Assembly: GCA_905221615.1 (NCBI GenBank)
Contig: CAJNDT010000968.1
Span: forward strand, 902,501-966,500
From: Symbiodinium sp. CCMP2592
Lineage: Eukaryota; Sar; Dinophyceae; Suessiales; Symbiodiniaceae
Reading direction: 5' to 3'
DNA: 64,000 nucleotides
Of the stretch, positions 44,400 to 53,503 are shown in pieces. Under the pieces are notes generated by a model that saw only the letters and a program-made list of their open reading frames with translations, was not told the origin of the DNA and did not search any database. Made by a program: the position numbers and the translations under genes. Position 1 is the stretch's first letter. Each line of letters begins with the position of its first letter.

Positions 44400-45900
44400 T
44401 AAACCCGAGCCCTAAAACCCTCACGCCTAGCGATGACACAAGCGACGCGGTGCAGCTTGTAAGGAGTGGGACGGCTGCTGAAGTGGAGCCCTGGATGGCA
44501 GCAGGGTCTATACTTGCAGGATCTTGAGGCTAAGCAAGCATATTTATGGACGAGGAGATGATAATTTCTTCCTTACGACATTACGAAGTCCGACGATCTT
44601 CCAAGTAGCGGGGTCGAGGTTTAAGCAGTTGCAGAGGGCAGGGTTGTCTTCTTGTTGCTTTAGTCCATGTTGGGATGTTGGGCCGTAAGCCGTACAATAT
44701 CGAGACGCACGTTTGTTGGAGCAACGTGTCCTTTATGACCCGCGGGTATCCACATCGACATCTGAGTAACTAGTAATGCCCTCATGAGAAGTTCCCACAA
44801 AAACATGTTACCCTACCCCAAAATCCTATTACACATTGATTTCAAGGCCCCGACAAGATCATCATATGTAAAACTACCTTTAAAGAACCGTACCCAGTGC
44901 ATTGAGGTCCTCAGCCCCATACTAGAACACCACACTCCAAGTCTCAACAGATGAGCCGTTCTCCTAGAAAGACCCGAGTGTTCCATACAATCCAATCAAG
45001 CGCGCAGCCCGAAAGATTTGTTGCCCCTCCAAAGCAACACGCAAGCTTAGGGAATGTAGGCTGCCAACTCTTCCCGGCACGAACCGATAATCCACCTTTT
45101 GACTGCCCCTAACCTGAAGGAATTCAGGCGCCCTAACCCCTTCAACCCCAAAGCCACAAGCCTAAAGCCCTTTGACTTATGTCTTAAGTCACTGAACTCA
45201 CAAGGGATTTGACAGCAGCCGAGAGAATGAAGTCCCAACCCGCTCACACCTTTGACATTTCTGTGGCACGACCATCCTTGTAGTATCTCTGACGTTAACT
45301 TGATAGTTGAGTTGCTGATGTTGTTGTCAGCACAAGGGCGCCTCCGAAGTCGTATTGTGTATGAAACACTTAGCCGTTTTCTGCAGGAGTTCCATAACAG
45401 AAGGCCTCGAGAGGCCCACGTGGATGCTATTCCCATCGCAACATCCACAGTCAAGTTAGCTATCTGCCGAAGCGATATTAGCATTTCCCTTATATCCCCC
45501 ATCGAAGACTACGGGCACCCTCTGTTCATAATTTAGGCCGCTGCATCATAAGGCCTGAATTGTCAGAAGGCATCGTAGAAATCCTGTGAAAACCGAAGGC
45601 CATCAACTCTAAACTCCTGCATGCCAGGAACCAGATGTTCGCCTCCATACGGGAGAACATCGACTCCCAAATGTGGATCACCCGGGTGTCGATCATGAAC
45701 ATCCTTTGCCAGATGCTTGCCTTCTATAGGCCCTCCCTTGAGCTACCAAAGCCGACTTTTTGGAAGGGTCCCTATAACTTCTATATTAAGGTGAGAAAGG
45801 ACCTACAACAAAGTGTGCATAGGTGATGGTAGCTTAAGGTAGACCACAGACCCTAAACCTGAAATCCTAAAGCCTTCAACTCTCCTTCCAGGCTTTTTTG
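44400..45900. other. Low-repeat island with unassigned open frames
   Basis: Mostly unique DNA. Plus-strand frames at 45252-45536 (MTFLWHDHPCSISDVNLIVE..., 94 codons) and 45635-45826, minus-strand frames at 44813-44995 and 45047-45502 (151 codons). No motif decides between strands. The right end is cut by the family Q hairpin at 45741-45833. Confidence 0.25.
45741..45833. mobile_element. Hairpin element, family Q (diverged)
   Basis: CTACCAAAGCCGACTTTTTGG ... GATGGTAG, flanked by CTTGAG and CTTAAGGTAG. It terminates the small open frame at 45635-45826. Confidence 0.7.
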
Positions 45901-46539
45901 GGCTTGCTGGGAGCAGCTCGGTTCCCCCATAATGCCCTTGGAAGGAGTCTTCGACGACAGAACCTGCAAGACTTGAAAAACCTGTGGAATTATATAGATC
46001 TAAGGTTCAGGGTGATGGTGGGGTTAGTCAGGGTCTAGCGTAGATTTGGGGCGTTGGAACCACTTCATCAGCAGATCACGGAGACTCGCGACGCAGCTTC
46101 GCATTCCGGCCCTAAGCCCCTATAATCCCTGAACCCCTAAACCCGAAACCCCACCCTGAGGATCCTTCTGATGTACCATGTCGTGGCTTGCAGCTACTGG
46201 GGGCACCTGGTTTGCACGGACTTTGCACGGGGGGGTGCGAGGGAGATCAATCAAGAGCATCCGGGCTTTGAGGTTTGGGATGTTGGGGCTGTTAGGATTT
46301 ACAGCCGCCGGGGTGGCGGGTTAACCATCGATTCTTAAGGCTTGTGTCGTTGTTTGGGTTTCCCGAAACCCTAAACCCTTAACCCGTAAACCCTAAACCC
46401 TAAACCCCCCTGTCTAATTGTCAGACTTCTGGGCAGGGCCAGAGATTCGGCTTTAAGGCCTTGGCTTAGAATTGCGACGTTGTTTCCCATGGGAGACGAG
46501 GTTGGGTTTCGTGGAGAAGAAATGGGGTTTTAGGGTTCA

Positions 46540-46640
46540 GGTGTTGAGTCGTTTAGGGTTTAGGGGTTTAGGGTTCAGGGGTTTAGGGTTTAGGGTTTAG
46601 AGGTTTAGGGGTTTAAGGCTTTAGGGTTTAGGGTTTGGTT
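46540..46640. repeat. Interstitial TTTAGGG array
   Basis: About 12 TTTAGGG/TTTAGGGG units. Confidence 0.82.
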
Positions 46641-47072
46641 TATATAGTAACTAGTCTTATATCTACTAGAGAGGAGGATTCTCATAGGCAGGGCGTTGAT
46701 TGGAATTCACAAGTTGCTATGCCGTGCCAGGGACTGCTGGGGAGCATATCTATGTGAATTTGGATCCCAAGGGTATGTAGAATAATCGCCTTTCAAGGTG
46801 TTGGGCAAATTGTCTGCTTCTTTGGCTGTTTAAAGTTAAACCCTAAGCCCTAAACCCTTTAGGTAGAGCTTGAGATGTCAACTTCAATGCAGGCCCCTTG
46901 CGCTAGGGCTCCCAACCTTACAAGATTCATTCTCAGCATCATCAAATGTATCCCTAAAACCCTAAACCCCTACACCCCGAAACCCTAAACCCCACTAGTC
47001 TTACACCAAATCCTAACTTCGAGAGCCTTTTTCGTCGAGGAGTTGACCCAGTGTTCTTGAATTCTATCTCTT

Positions 47073-47177
47073 GCGGTTGATGATATGAAGCCTGCAATAC
47101 CCATGATAAGGAATATGCACCATTATTCCCATAGTTTAGGGTCCTTAAAGCAATGCGGGATTTACATCATCAGCCGC
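47073..47177. mobile_element. Hairpin element, family C
   Basis: GCGGTTGATGATAT ... ACATCATCAGCCGC; the complementarity extends four bases (GCGG/CCGC) past the family ends. Confidence 0.8.
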
Positions 47178-48309
47178 ATCTTCTAGTACCGCTTGGGGTT
47201 TCGAGTTCTGAGTTTGGGGTCCGGGGCCTAAGGTTCAGGGCAGCGCTAAACCCTAAACCCCAAACCCTAAACCCTTATCTCAGTAGCTGGCCAGGGACCC
47301 GCCAAGACTCTTTAATAGAGCCCGAATGGCCCTTAATAGTGGGTATTTGGGGTATATCAGAGGGTAGTTGGGGGGTCTAGGCGAGTCGGTAACCTTTAGC
47401 CTTTGGGGGTTTATATAGTCCTACCATACTCGAAAAGGTTATATAACCTTTTTTTGGGGGAGAGGAATTTCAGCCCCTCAGTTACCGTGGCCCTTCAAGG
47501 GTTACCAAGGTTGAGGCTTGGGGTGTGAATCCCGCAAAAGCCTGAAGCCTGAATCCTCCTGTGAAAGGTTTAGGGCTTGTAGGGTTAGGGTTGAGGGTTT
47601 GGGATTTAGGGTTTATACTGTTCAGGGTTTGCCCGAAGCACGACGAGATACCTAACCCTTCGGCCCCAGAACGCCAACATGAGCCAATTGCACGCCTGTC
47701 AAAGGTTTGTATCGTAGTAACCAAAGAAGACCCCATAAAGCCATCAAGAACCCTCAAAGACATCCCTTGAACATTCCCTCTTCTATCCGACACACCGCAA
47801 CTTTCTGGACCCAGACTCATACCCACACGTGATGAATGTGCACTCTTAAAGCGTCTCATGTAAAGATCTGTCTCATGTTTCAGGTATACTCTTTCCTGCC
47901 ATCTGTCTACAATGATTTGATATGGAGATGTTTGCTTGACTGCCAAGGCTTGGACGAATTAACGTGGACTCTGCCAACTGGATCACGGAGTATAGCCGGG
48001 TTCCCAAGTCCTCAGGTGTAACATTCCTCACTTGATGGCCAAGCCCTGAAGCCCAAAACCCGAATGCAAAGGATTCAGAGAATGCTTATGCCCCACTGGA
48101 TTTCCCTGAACCCCCTCCTTAACCCTGAAGAACCTACCTTTTTAGCAACTTTTGTCAGGAAGCCATAAAAATAAGGACCCCTAAACAGGGAGCTTTTTCA
48201 GGGTTCAGGTATAGACCCTGAGGTTGAAGCCCTGGTGGGCGGACCAGGACAGGTTTCTAGCTCCTTGAGAGATGTCCCACCACCGAGTCGACGCTACACC
48301 CTAAGCACC

Positions 48310-48400
48310 TCAAGGAGCAGTTCGTGATGACGAGAGTGACGATCATGACGATGCTGCTGCTGATGATGATGGTGATGATAGTGATGAGGAAGGAAGAGGA
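48310..48400. repeat. GAT/GCT triplet microsatellite
   Basis: Short GATGATGATG tract like the one at 36940-37440; a further one is at about 628-712. Confidence 0.85.
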
Positions 48401-48617
48401 CCAGGAGAAGGACTATCATGGTTGTAGGAACTGTTAGAATGTTGGCTTCTCTTTGGAATGTGCGGCTACGGTTTCAGTTGGGCAATAGGTTCACTAAACA
48501 CCTGAGACAGTTGGAGTATGGCCTGGAGGCAAAACCTTTTTCCCACAACCTTAAACCCTAAGACCCTTGGCCCGAAGACCTGATAACGTTAAACCCTAAA
48601 ACACCCTATAGTAAAAG

Positions 48618-48702
48618 CCAGAAAGTTGGAATATGATTATCCTAAACCCTTTATGGTAAATTATAGGGTATCCTACCCTGAAACCATATTCCAACTTTCT
48701 GG
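48618..48702. mobile_element. Hairpin element, family H
   Basis: Nearly identical to 21255-21339; outer flanks TATA and TTTA. Confidence 0.8.
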
Positions 48703-49715
48703 AGTTCCCTTTAAACATTGAAAACCCTAAACCCCAACAAACTTAAGCCCTCTGTCCAAGGCCTTGAGAATCGGACGTTCGGCTACCAGTACACCACCAC
48801 ACTGCACTGGGCAGTGTGCCAGCTAGGCAGATTTCGTGTAGGGTTCTGGGTTTAGGGTTTTTGTTTAGGGTGTGTTTAGGGTTTGTTTGTAGGGTTTAGG
48901 GGGTTCCGTGTTCTAGATGGTTTGCAGGGTGGGCCGGCCAGGAGTCGGTTTCAGGGCTTAGGGCTCAGCGCTTGAGCAGTCAAGAGTTTAGGGCTATGTT
49001 TGAGCTTCAGTAGGGTTTGGGCTCGGAATGCTTAGAATCTAGAGTTTGAGGTAAGCCGGAGCTGGGTTGTGGTTTTGATCTCTGCTGACCTTTCTCGAAT
49101 GGTCATTTATGCCCATCAAGAGTGCGAGAAGGAAGCCCCTTTACCTAATTAAGGTCCTGAACACCCCATGTAACAGAGGGGTCGGGATGATGCGATTCGA
49201 GATTCAGGGCTCCTTAGTATATGTTTATAGCAGACTATGCGCCAAAACCTTGTTCTAGGTATCCAAGCACCTGGCACGAACACACGTGCCAATGTCGATC
49301 TGCAAAGCACTGCGTCTGGCACAAGTCTTCCGCAGACAGCATCGGAAAGCGTTTCTGCATGGCATAACCATAGTACCCTTATCGTAAAACCTGAACCCCC
49401 TAGTGTCTACGTCTTATTATGTAACATTTACGGTACCCCTAACAGTAACCTCAATATCAACTGCTACTGCCATGTCTTAGGCTTGCTGCATTATTAGAGT
49501 ATAAATGTACACCCAAGCCCTGTCTCATCATTCACGCGCCTAGAGTCTGGTAAGCTACTTGAGTTTCAGGCTGAGTTGGTCCAGCGAAACTTTACCGCAC
49601 GCCCTAGTTTCAGTTTAGCCCACGTGCCCTAGACTTCCAACTCTCAAAGCAATGAAGCCGCGCAAAACCCCGGCATCCCAAACCTTTAAGTTTGAACCCT
49701 CAACCCTTAACCTAG

Positions 49716-49796
49716 GCTGCCCAGAAGTACCCTTATTCTCTTGTTGTAGTCCAAGGTTCCTTATAAAGTCTCCCAATACCAAGGTTACGGGGCATC
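49716..49796. mobile_element. Hairpin element, family F, internal deletion
   Basis: CTAG flanks (49712-49715, 49797-49800). Lacks the AAAAGGGAGCC segment that lies instead in the orphan half at 49868-49909. Confidence 0.75.
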
Positions 49797-49867
49797 CTAG
49801 CATAGCATGATGATATAAGCCCCAAAACCCTTAAACCCTAAACCCCTAAACCCTGAACCCTAAAACT

Positions 49868-49909
49868 CAAAAAGGGAGCCCTTTTTTTATTCCTAGGTTA
49901 CGGGGCATC
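49868..49909. mobile_element. Orphan right half of a family F hairpin
   Basis: Family F right half ending GGGGCATC followed by CTAG (49910-49913). It is separated from the deleted copy by CCCTAAA-rich DNA and repeats that copy's last 18 bp. Confidence 0.7.
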
Positions 49910-50382
49910 CTAGTAACCGTGTTGCCAAGCGAGGCCTGGGCTCCAACATCATTGAAGCCACAAACTTCGCGGAGCCTTGAGAAGCGTGTTTAGGGTTTAG
50001 GGTTAGCTTGAAATCCCAGTGCCTAGACCCCCCCAATCTAGGTGAAACAATGGCCCAAAACCTATAAAAGGCTATTATTCTACATACTTTTGGAGTCGAG
50101 GTACCTACTTTCTTTGCAGGGTCCGCATGGGTTCTACGTTCGGGTTCGCAATAAGAACGCTTAAGAACCTTGGTTATGGTAGTTGAAGGTAGGTTCTTGA
50201 TACGGCGTAGGAGTTTACGGTGCGGGTCTTTGGGGTGTGAGGTTAGGGTTTAAGGATTCGAAGCTTAAGGTTCAGGCTTGATGGGTTTTTAGGGTTTAGC
50301 TTTTAATGGTTTAGGGGTTACGGGTTCCAGGGCAGCTTGCGAAGAGATCCGAGCAGAAATCTGTTTTGTAGAGTCCCCTCCC

Positions 50383-50387
50383 TCTGC
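50383..50387. repeat. Target-site duplication TCTGC, left
   Basis: TCTGC directly precedes the 5' LTR and recurs at 59818-59822 directly after the 3' LTR. Five bases is the usual copia length. Reading it as 6 bp (TCTGCA) is possible because the next base matches as well. Confidence 0.85.
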
Positions 50388-50606
50388 AGTTGAAGATTTA
50401 CGAACAACCTCCATGTAAAGAAGTGTAGCCTGACTATGTAACTTCTGAAGCCTTAAGTACGCCATCGACTTTGGCTCAAGATGAAAAAGGCGCCGCTGAG
50501 CTGTGCCTTCACGTTCAGGGCAGGGTCCTTCTTTTGGGGTTTCCCTTCCCTTCCTCTCCTTTCTTACCCTAACATAGCGTTGTCTCTGTTTGGGGTCAGA
50601 ATAACT
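50388..50606 (+). repeat. 5' LTR (219 bp)
   Basis: Identical base for base to 59599-59817. The ends are AGTT...AACT, a 4-bp inverted repeat, not the usual TG...CA. Outer bases are ambiguous by one because the flank TCTGC is followed by A on both sides. The LTR contains a spliced-leader-like stretch at 50461-50480 followed at once by an ATG. It should hold the promoter and, in the 3' copy, the polyadenylation signal; I recognise neither. Confidence 0.95.
50461..50480 (+). promoter_or_regulatory. Spliced-leader-like relic in the 5' LTR
   Basis: The LTR reads GCCAT, then CGAC, then TTTGGCTCAAG, then ATG. The dinoflagellate spliced leader ends GCCATTTTGGCTCAAG, so all 16 terminal bases are matched with one 4-base insertion. 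An ATG follows immediately, as in a trans-spliced mRNA. Inference: the LTR captured, or evolved from, a trans-spliced transcript end. A chance 11-base match cannot be excluded from one element. Confidence 0.5.
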
Positions 50607-50621
50607 GGTTATCAGCCGTAG
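50481..50621 (+). CDS. Short upstream open frame starting in the 5' LTR (46 codons)
   Basis: The ATG directly follows the spliced-leader-like stretch. The frame begins MKKAPLSC, is rich in Phe, Pro and Leu, and stops at TAG 50619-50621 in the leader, 53 bases before ORF1. If the mRNA starts near the leader-like site, this upstream frame could lower ORF1 translation. Nothing shows it is made. Confidence 0.2.
   Translation: MKKAPLSCAFTFRAGSFFWGFPSLPLLSYPNIALSLFGVRITGYQP
50606..50617 (+). other. Primer-binding-site-like sequence
   Basis: TGGTTATCAGCC starts at the last LTR base. It resembles the initiator tRNA-Met primer site of copia elements (TGGTATCAG...) with one extra T. A similar GGTTATGAG follows the LTR of the small minus-strand TRIM at 29450-30004. 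The priming tRNA is not determined. Confidence 0.55.
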
Positions 50622-50674
50622 TGTTCGTTCTTCCCTTTTGGTTTGGTGAAGTCCTTTAGAGCGTAAGTCTCTCC

Positions 50675-51994
50675 ATGGATGCACCGGACCCAGATCGTGG
50701 CCCAGAGATCCTTCCGAGGCCACGTGGGATCCGAGCTGGGAAAAGTGCGGTACGTAAACGTAAAGCGTACCAGCAGTACCAGCTGAATCTTCAACCGTTC
50801 CGATATACTTCCTTAGACGACGTACCAGTCCGTCACTCCGACGGCAGTCAGCGGCCGCTTTATTCGAAGCCGGGTTGGCGACCCATCTTTGAATCCGACA
50901 GCGAGCCCGAGGAAGAATTGGTTGAGGTTGAAATAGAAGCAGAGGAGCCGCCACTCATTCCAAAGGCGTCAGGGGCAGTGCCGGGATATCATAGGATTCG
51001 CACGCCACCTGCTCCTCCTGCGCCGCCTGTGCGGCCGTCGTCTTCGTCGTCGGCGAGCGCAGTGGCTATAGCACCTTCTCAGGGTCCGTCGGCGAAAGTA
51101 TCATCTTCAGCGCCTTCTGTTACAGCTTCAGTTTCTGGACAACGGTTGGCCCCTACGCCGAAGGTGAGGATTGCTCCCGCAGCGAAGACTGCGGCGGTGC
51201 CTAAGGTGTCTGTTCCGACTCCGCCGGCGTATCCTCCTGATCCTAAGATTACTGCTCCGAAGACTCCTCCCAAGAATCCACCGAAGCCTCCAGCGTCAAG
51301 GCAGAGCCAGGAGAGTCAGGCTGCAGTGATCCCGAAGGTGCCGCCGAAGTCAGCCCTCACTTCAGATCCTATTGTTGACCTACCGAGGAGCGTCTTGTTG
51401 TATTCACCAGACACTTTTAGCAGGTGCAACTTCAGAGTCGAAGATAGCCAGCGGCTTGAGGGCAAGGTCGTCGTATTTGATTTTCACAACGTGATTGACC
51501 GATATTATTGGGCACCTCGCGTTGGACAGCGGAAGCAGCAGTATAAGATTCCTTACCCGAACGAGGCACCGGAGTTGCTCTCGGACGTTCAGGGTCTTCT
51601 TAGGCGTGTCCACAGAGCTGCAGAGGAGGCGGGAGCATTGGTGGTGATTTGCTCCCACATTGGTGAGGGATCCAGGAGCATCGAGGATTGGGCCTTGGAC
51701 ACCCTTCGAAACACCTTTATACAATCTGTTGGTCAACGCCAAGCCGATTTAGTCATCATCACTCGATCCCGCACAGGACGCCTCGGAAAGCTTGACATCT
51801 GTCGACGCCTTTTCCAGCAGCCATCGTTGTTGATAATAGACGATAACACGGGGATCTGTGAGGAGTGGAACAGATCGGCTAACGCTGCTGCGTTTCACAT
51901 CCAATTGCCTCGGCGGGATCTGCCGTCAATTGGTCGTTCCTTTTCCTCGATTTTCGAGGCGGAACCTTCCATTTTGAATTGGATCTCTGGCTGA
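50675..51994 (+). CDS. Retrotransposon ORF1 with C-terminal HAD-like domain (439 aa)
   Basis: First full-length ATG frame after the leader; starts MDAPDPD. Residues 1-90 are charged and end in an acidic run (SEPEEELVEVEIEAEE). Residues about 95-240 are a low-complexity Pro/Ala/Ser/Lys linker. Residues about 260-425 look like a HAD-fold domain: motif I VVFDFHNVID with D269 and H271 where HADs have the second Asp; motif II ICSH with S327; motif III K372 before LDICRRLF; motif IV LLIIDDN with D389-D390. HAD family members are mainly phosphohydrolases. The Asp-to-His change at D+2 removes the usual general acid/base, so activity may be altered or lost. The frame precedes Gag by 211 bp in the same orientation. 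ORF1 is not a standard copia gene. Its role, such as RNA-end or nucleotide processing or host interaction, is unknown. Confidence 0.8.
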   Translation: MDAPDPDRGPEILPRPRGIRAGKSAVRKRKAYQQYQLNLQPFRYTSLDDVPVRHSDGSQRPLYSKPGWRPIFESDSEPEEELVEVEIEAEEPPLIPKASGAVPGYHRIRTPPAPPAPPVRPSSSSSASAVAIAPSQGPSAKVSSSAPSVTASVSGQRLAPTPKVRIAPAAKTAAVPKVSVPTPPAYPPDPKITAPKTPPKNPPKPPASRQSQESQAAVIPKVPPKSALTSDPIVDLPRSVLLYSPDTFSRCNFRVEDSQRLEGKVVVFDFHNVIDRYYWAPRVGQRKQQYKIPYPNEAPELLSDVQGLLRRVHRAAEEAGALVVICSHIGEGSRSIEDWALDTLRNTFIQSVGQRQADLVIITRSRTGRLGKLDICRRLFQQPSLLIIDDNTGICEEWNRSANAAAFHIQLPRRDLPSIGRSFSSIFEAEPSILNWISG

Positions 51995-52205
51995 AGTGCT
52001 CAGCGTGTGCATTCGGACTTGGTGTGAAAGGCTGCCTTGCGCCACCACCTTGTCTTCGGCAGTTTGGTTTAGGGTTACTTTCAGGCTTCAGGGTACTTCT
52101 GTGTGGTCTGTTAGGCGCATTGCGCCACTGACCGGGGGTATCTGTGTGGTCTGATCGGCGCATCGCGCCACTGACCTGCCTTCCTGCTAGCGCACATCTG
52201 TCATC
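51995..52205 (+). promoter_or_regulatory. Spacer between ORF1 and Gag with two hairpin-bearing tandem units
   Basis: A 43-bp unit beginning TCTGTGTGGTCTG occurs at 52098-52140 and again at 52141-52178. Each unit carries a GGCGCA..GCGCC stem, and the loop differs (TT against TC) while the stem is kept. Because Gag is not fused to ORF1, the spacer might serve reinitiation, internal entry or trans-splicing. That is inference. Confidence 0.5.
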
Positions 52206-52859
52206 ATGTCACAATCTCAATCAACCCCAACTGATCCAAGCTCATTGCTTGACATCTCCAGTGCCTCAGCAGCCGCGGTTCCGGGTATGAGGGATTCCTC
52301 TTGTGCTTCGGGTGGTTCAGAGAGTAGTTCAGCCTTGGTTGAACGCGAACGCTCACCTCCTGCCAACCGAAGAGCCTTAGCTCGGACTCCCAGGAAAGCT
52401 TCAGCCCCGTACCCAGCTGTCAATGCCCCTCTCGACGAGTCTGGTATTCCTACTGTTGTTCATAACCAGATGCTCAACATAGGAGCCACGCCTCAGCAAG
52501 TCCTTGCTGCTCAGCAATTTGCTGCTGGTGAAGCTGCCAATCGAGTCGCCGCTCAGGCGGAGCTGCTACACCAGGCTTCTATCAGTGAGGTACAAGGCCA
52601 AGTCAGGGACGTGTTGACCGAAGCACGGTCTGCTGTTGATCAGCTTCGGGAACAGCTTAGGCGTTCGGAGATTCGATGCGGGGAATTGTTTGAGTACGGT
52701 CAATATGTTGAACGTCAGCTCGCAGAGGCAAAGGCGGAGTTGAATATGTTGAATTTTCAGCTAAATCAAGTCCGGGTAGAGTGCCAGTTTAAAGGAGAGA
52801 GAGATTCAGATGCTTCGGTCGGCTGCTCCATGCGCCTCGACCTCCGGATCTCCTCCTAA
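52206..52859 (+). CDS. Gag, N-terminal part (frame ends early after a frame change)
   Basis: Starts MSQSQST with a Ser-rich, disordered N-terminus. Residues about 95-200 are Ala/Gln/Glu/Leu-rich and heptad-like (AAQQFAAGEA, VDQLREQLRRSE, ERQLAEAKAELN), so a coiled coil is likely, suited to capsid assembly. The following Pro-rich Gag sequence continues in the +1 frame, which is open from 52780. The last residues here, to the TAA at 52857-52859, are probably out of frame. I see no run of identical bases at the crossover. Confidence 0.65.
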   Translation: MSQSQSTPTDPSSLLDISSASAAAVPGMRDSSCASGGSESSSALVERERSPPANRRALARTPRKASAPYPAVNAPLDESGIPTVVHNQMLNIGATPQQVLAAQQFAAGEAANRVAAQAELLHQASISEVQGQVRDVLTEARSAVDQLREQLRRSEIRCGELFEYGQYVERQLAEAKAELNMLNFQLNQVRVECQFKGERDSDASVGCSMRLDLRISS

Positions 52860-53490
52860 GCCACCGAAACCCCATGCTCCGCTAGGCGGTTCCGGGTCTG
52901 GTGCTAGTGAAGCGTCATGGACTCACCTTGAAGCTTCCGATCCTCCCACTCAGCATCTGCTGTACTCGGGTACCTTTGTTCCTCCGCCCGCACCTTCATG
53001 TCCTGCTCCTCCTCAACCCACGTCTCCTGTTTCAGACCCTCGCGTGGACCAGCTGATTGAGGTAGTCCAACAGTTAGTCCAACAGGTCGGTCAAAATGCT
53101 ACGGGTATTGTTGAGACCAATGAAGATGATGAAATTGAGGATCAAGAAGCTGCCAAAGAGCTTCGGGAAAAGGACATTGTTGATCAAAGGGCTCTCTTAC
53201 ATCTCAAGCTTGAACCTGTCCCTTCAGATGCGGCAAGCTTCAGAACTTGGAAGAATGGTTTCAAGGTTCAGTTGTCCAAGCTTGATACTTCGGGTCAAGG
53301 TCTTGTGTTGGCTTGGATTTCCAGAGGCTTTGATGCTGAGAGAGCTGATTTGCAAGATTCGGAGCTTCTTCCTCGTCTCGATGCATGGATAGCTGGTGAG
53401 CTGTCATCAGGGCGTGTGTTGAAGCAGTCCTCTGAACTTGAGCAAGATATCACTGCTTACATTGAAAGGTGTAGTCAACTGAACCAATGA
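52810..53490 (+). CDS. Gag, middle part (+1 frame relative to the preceding part)
   Basis: Open from 52780; first ATG at 52810. The start is Pro/Ser-rich linker. From about residue 70 it continues with a Gln-rich helix (VVQQLVQQVGQ), an acidic helix and a compact region with W-K-N-G-F and LVLAWISRGFD, typical of copia-type Gag capsid sequence. It stops at TGA 53488-53490, while the next Gag segment runs in the +1 frame open from 53483. The two open frames overlap by only about 8 bases, so the second crossover is tightly placed at 53483-53490. Confidence 0.65.
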   Translation: MLRSAAPCASTSGSPPKPPKPHAPLGGSGSGASEASWTHLEASDPPTQHLLYSGTFVPPPAPSCPAPPQPTSPVSDPRVDQLIEVVQQLVQQVGQNATGIVETNEDDEIEDQEAAKELREKDIVDQRALLHLKLEPVPSDAASFRTWKNGFKVQLSKLDTSGQGLVLAWISRGFDAERADLQDSELLPRLDAWIAGELSSGRVLKQSSELEQDITAYIERCSQLNQ

Positions 53491-53503
53491 TCCCAAAGGT
53501 CGA

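Larger units (their letters stand above)
45901..50382. other. Gene-free: telomere-word DNA up to the retrotransposon
   Basis: Families C, H and F, a TTTAGGG array, and a hairpin-like GGTAAC...GTTACC at 47388-47487. 47700-48050 and 49230-49520 are more unique, with short unassigned frames. Confidence 0.6.

Noticed and set aside
50383..50388. 6-bp target duplication TCTGCA
   Set aside because: The sixth base can equally be the first LTR base; a 5-bp duplication with AGTT...AACT ends is preferred.
50289..50954. 221-codon minus-strand frame over the 5' LTR and start of ORF1
   Set aside because: Antisense to the LTR and ORF1; ORF1 has domain content, this frame has none.
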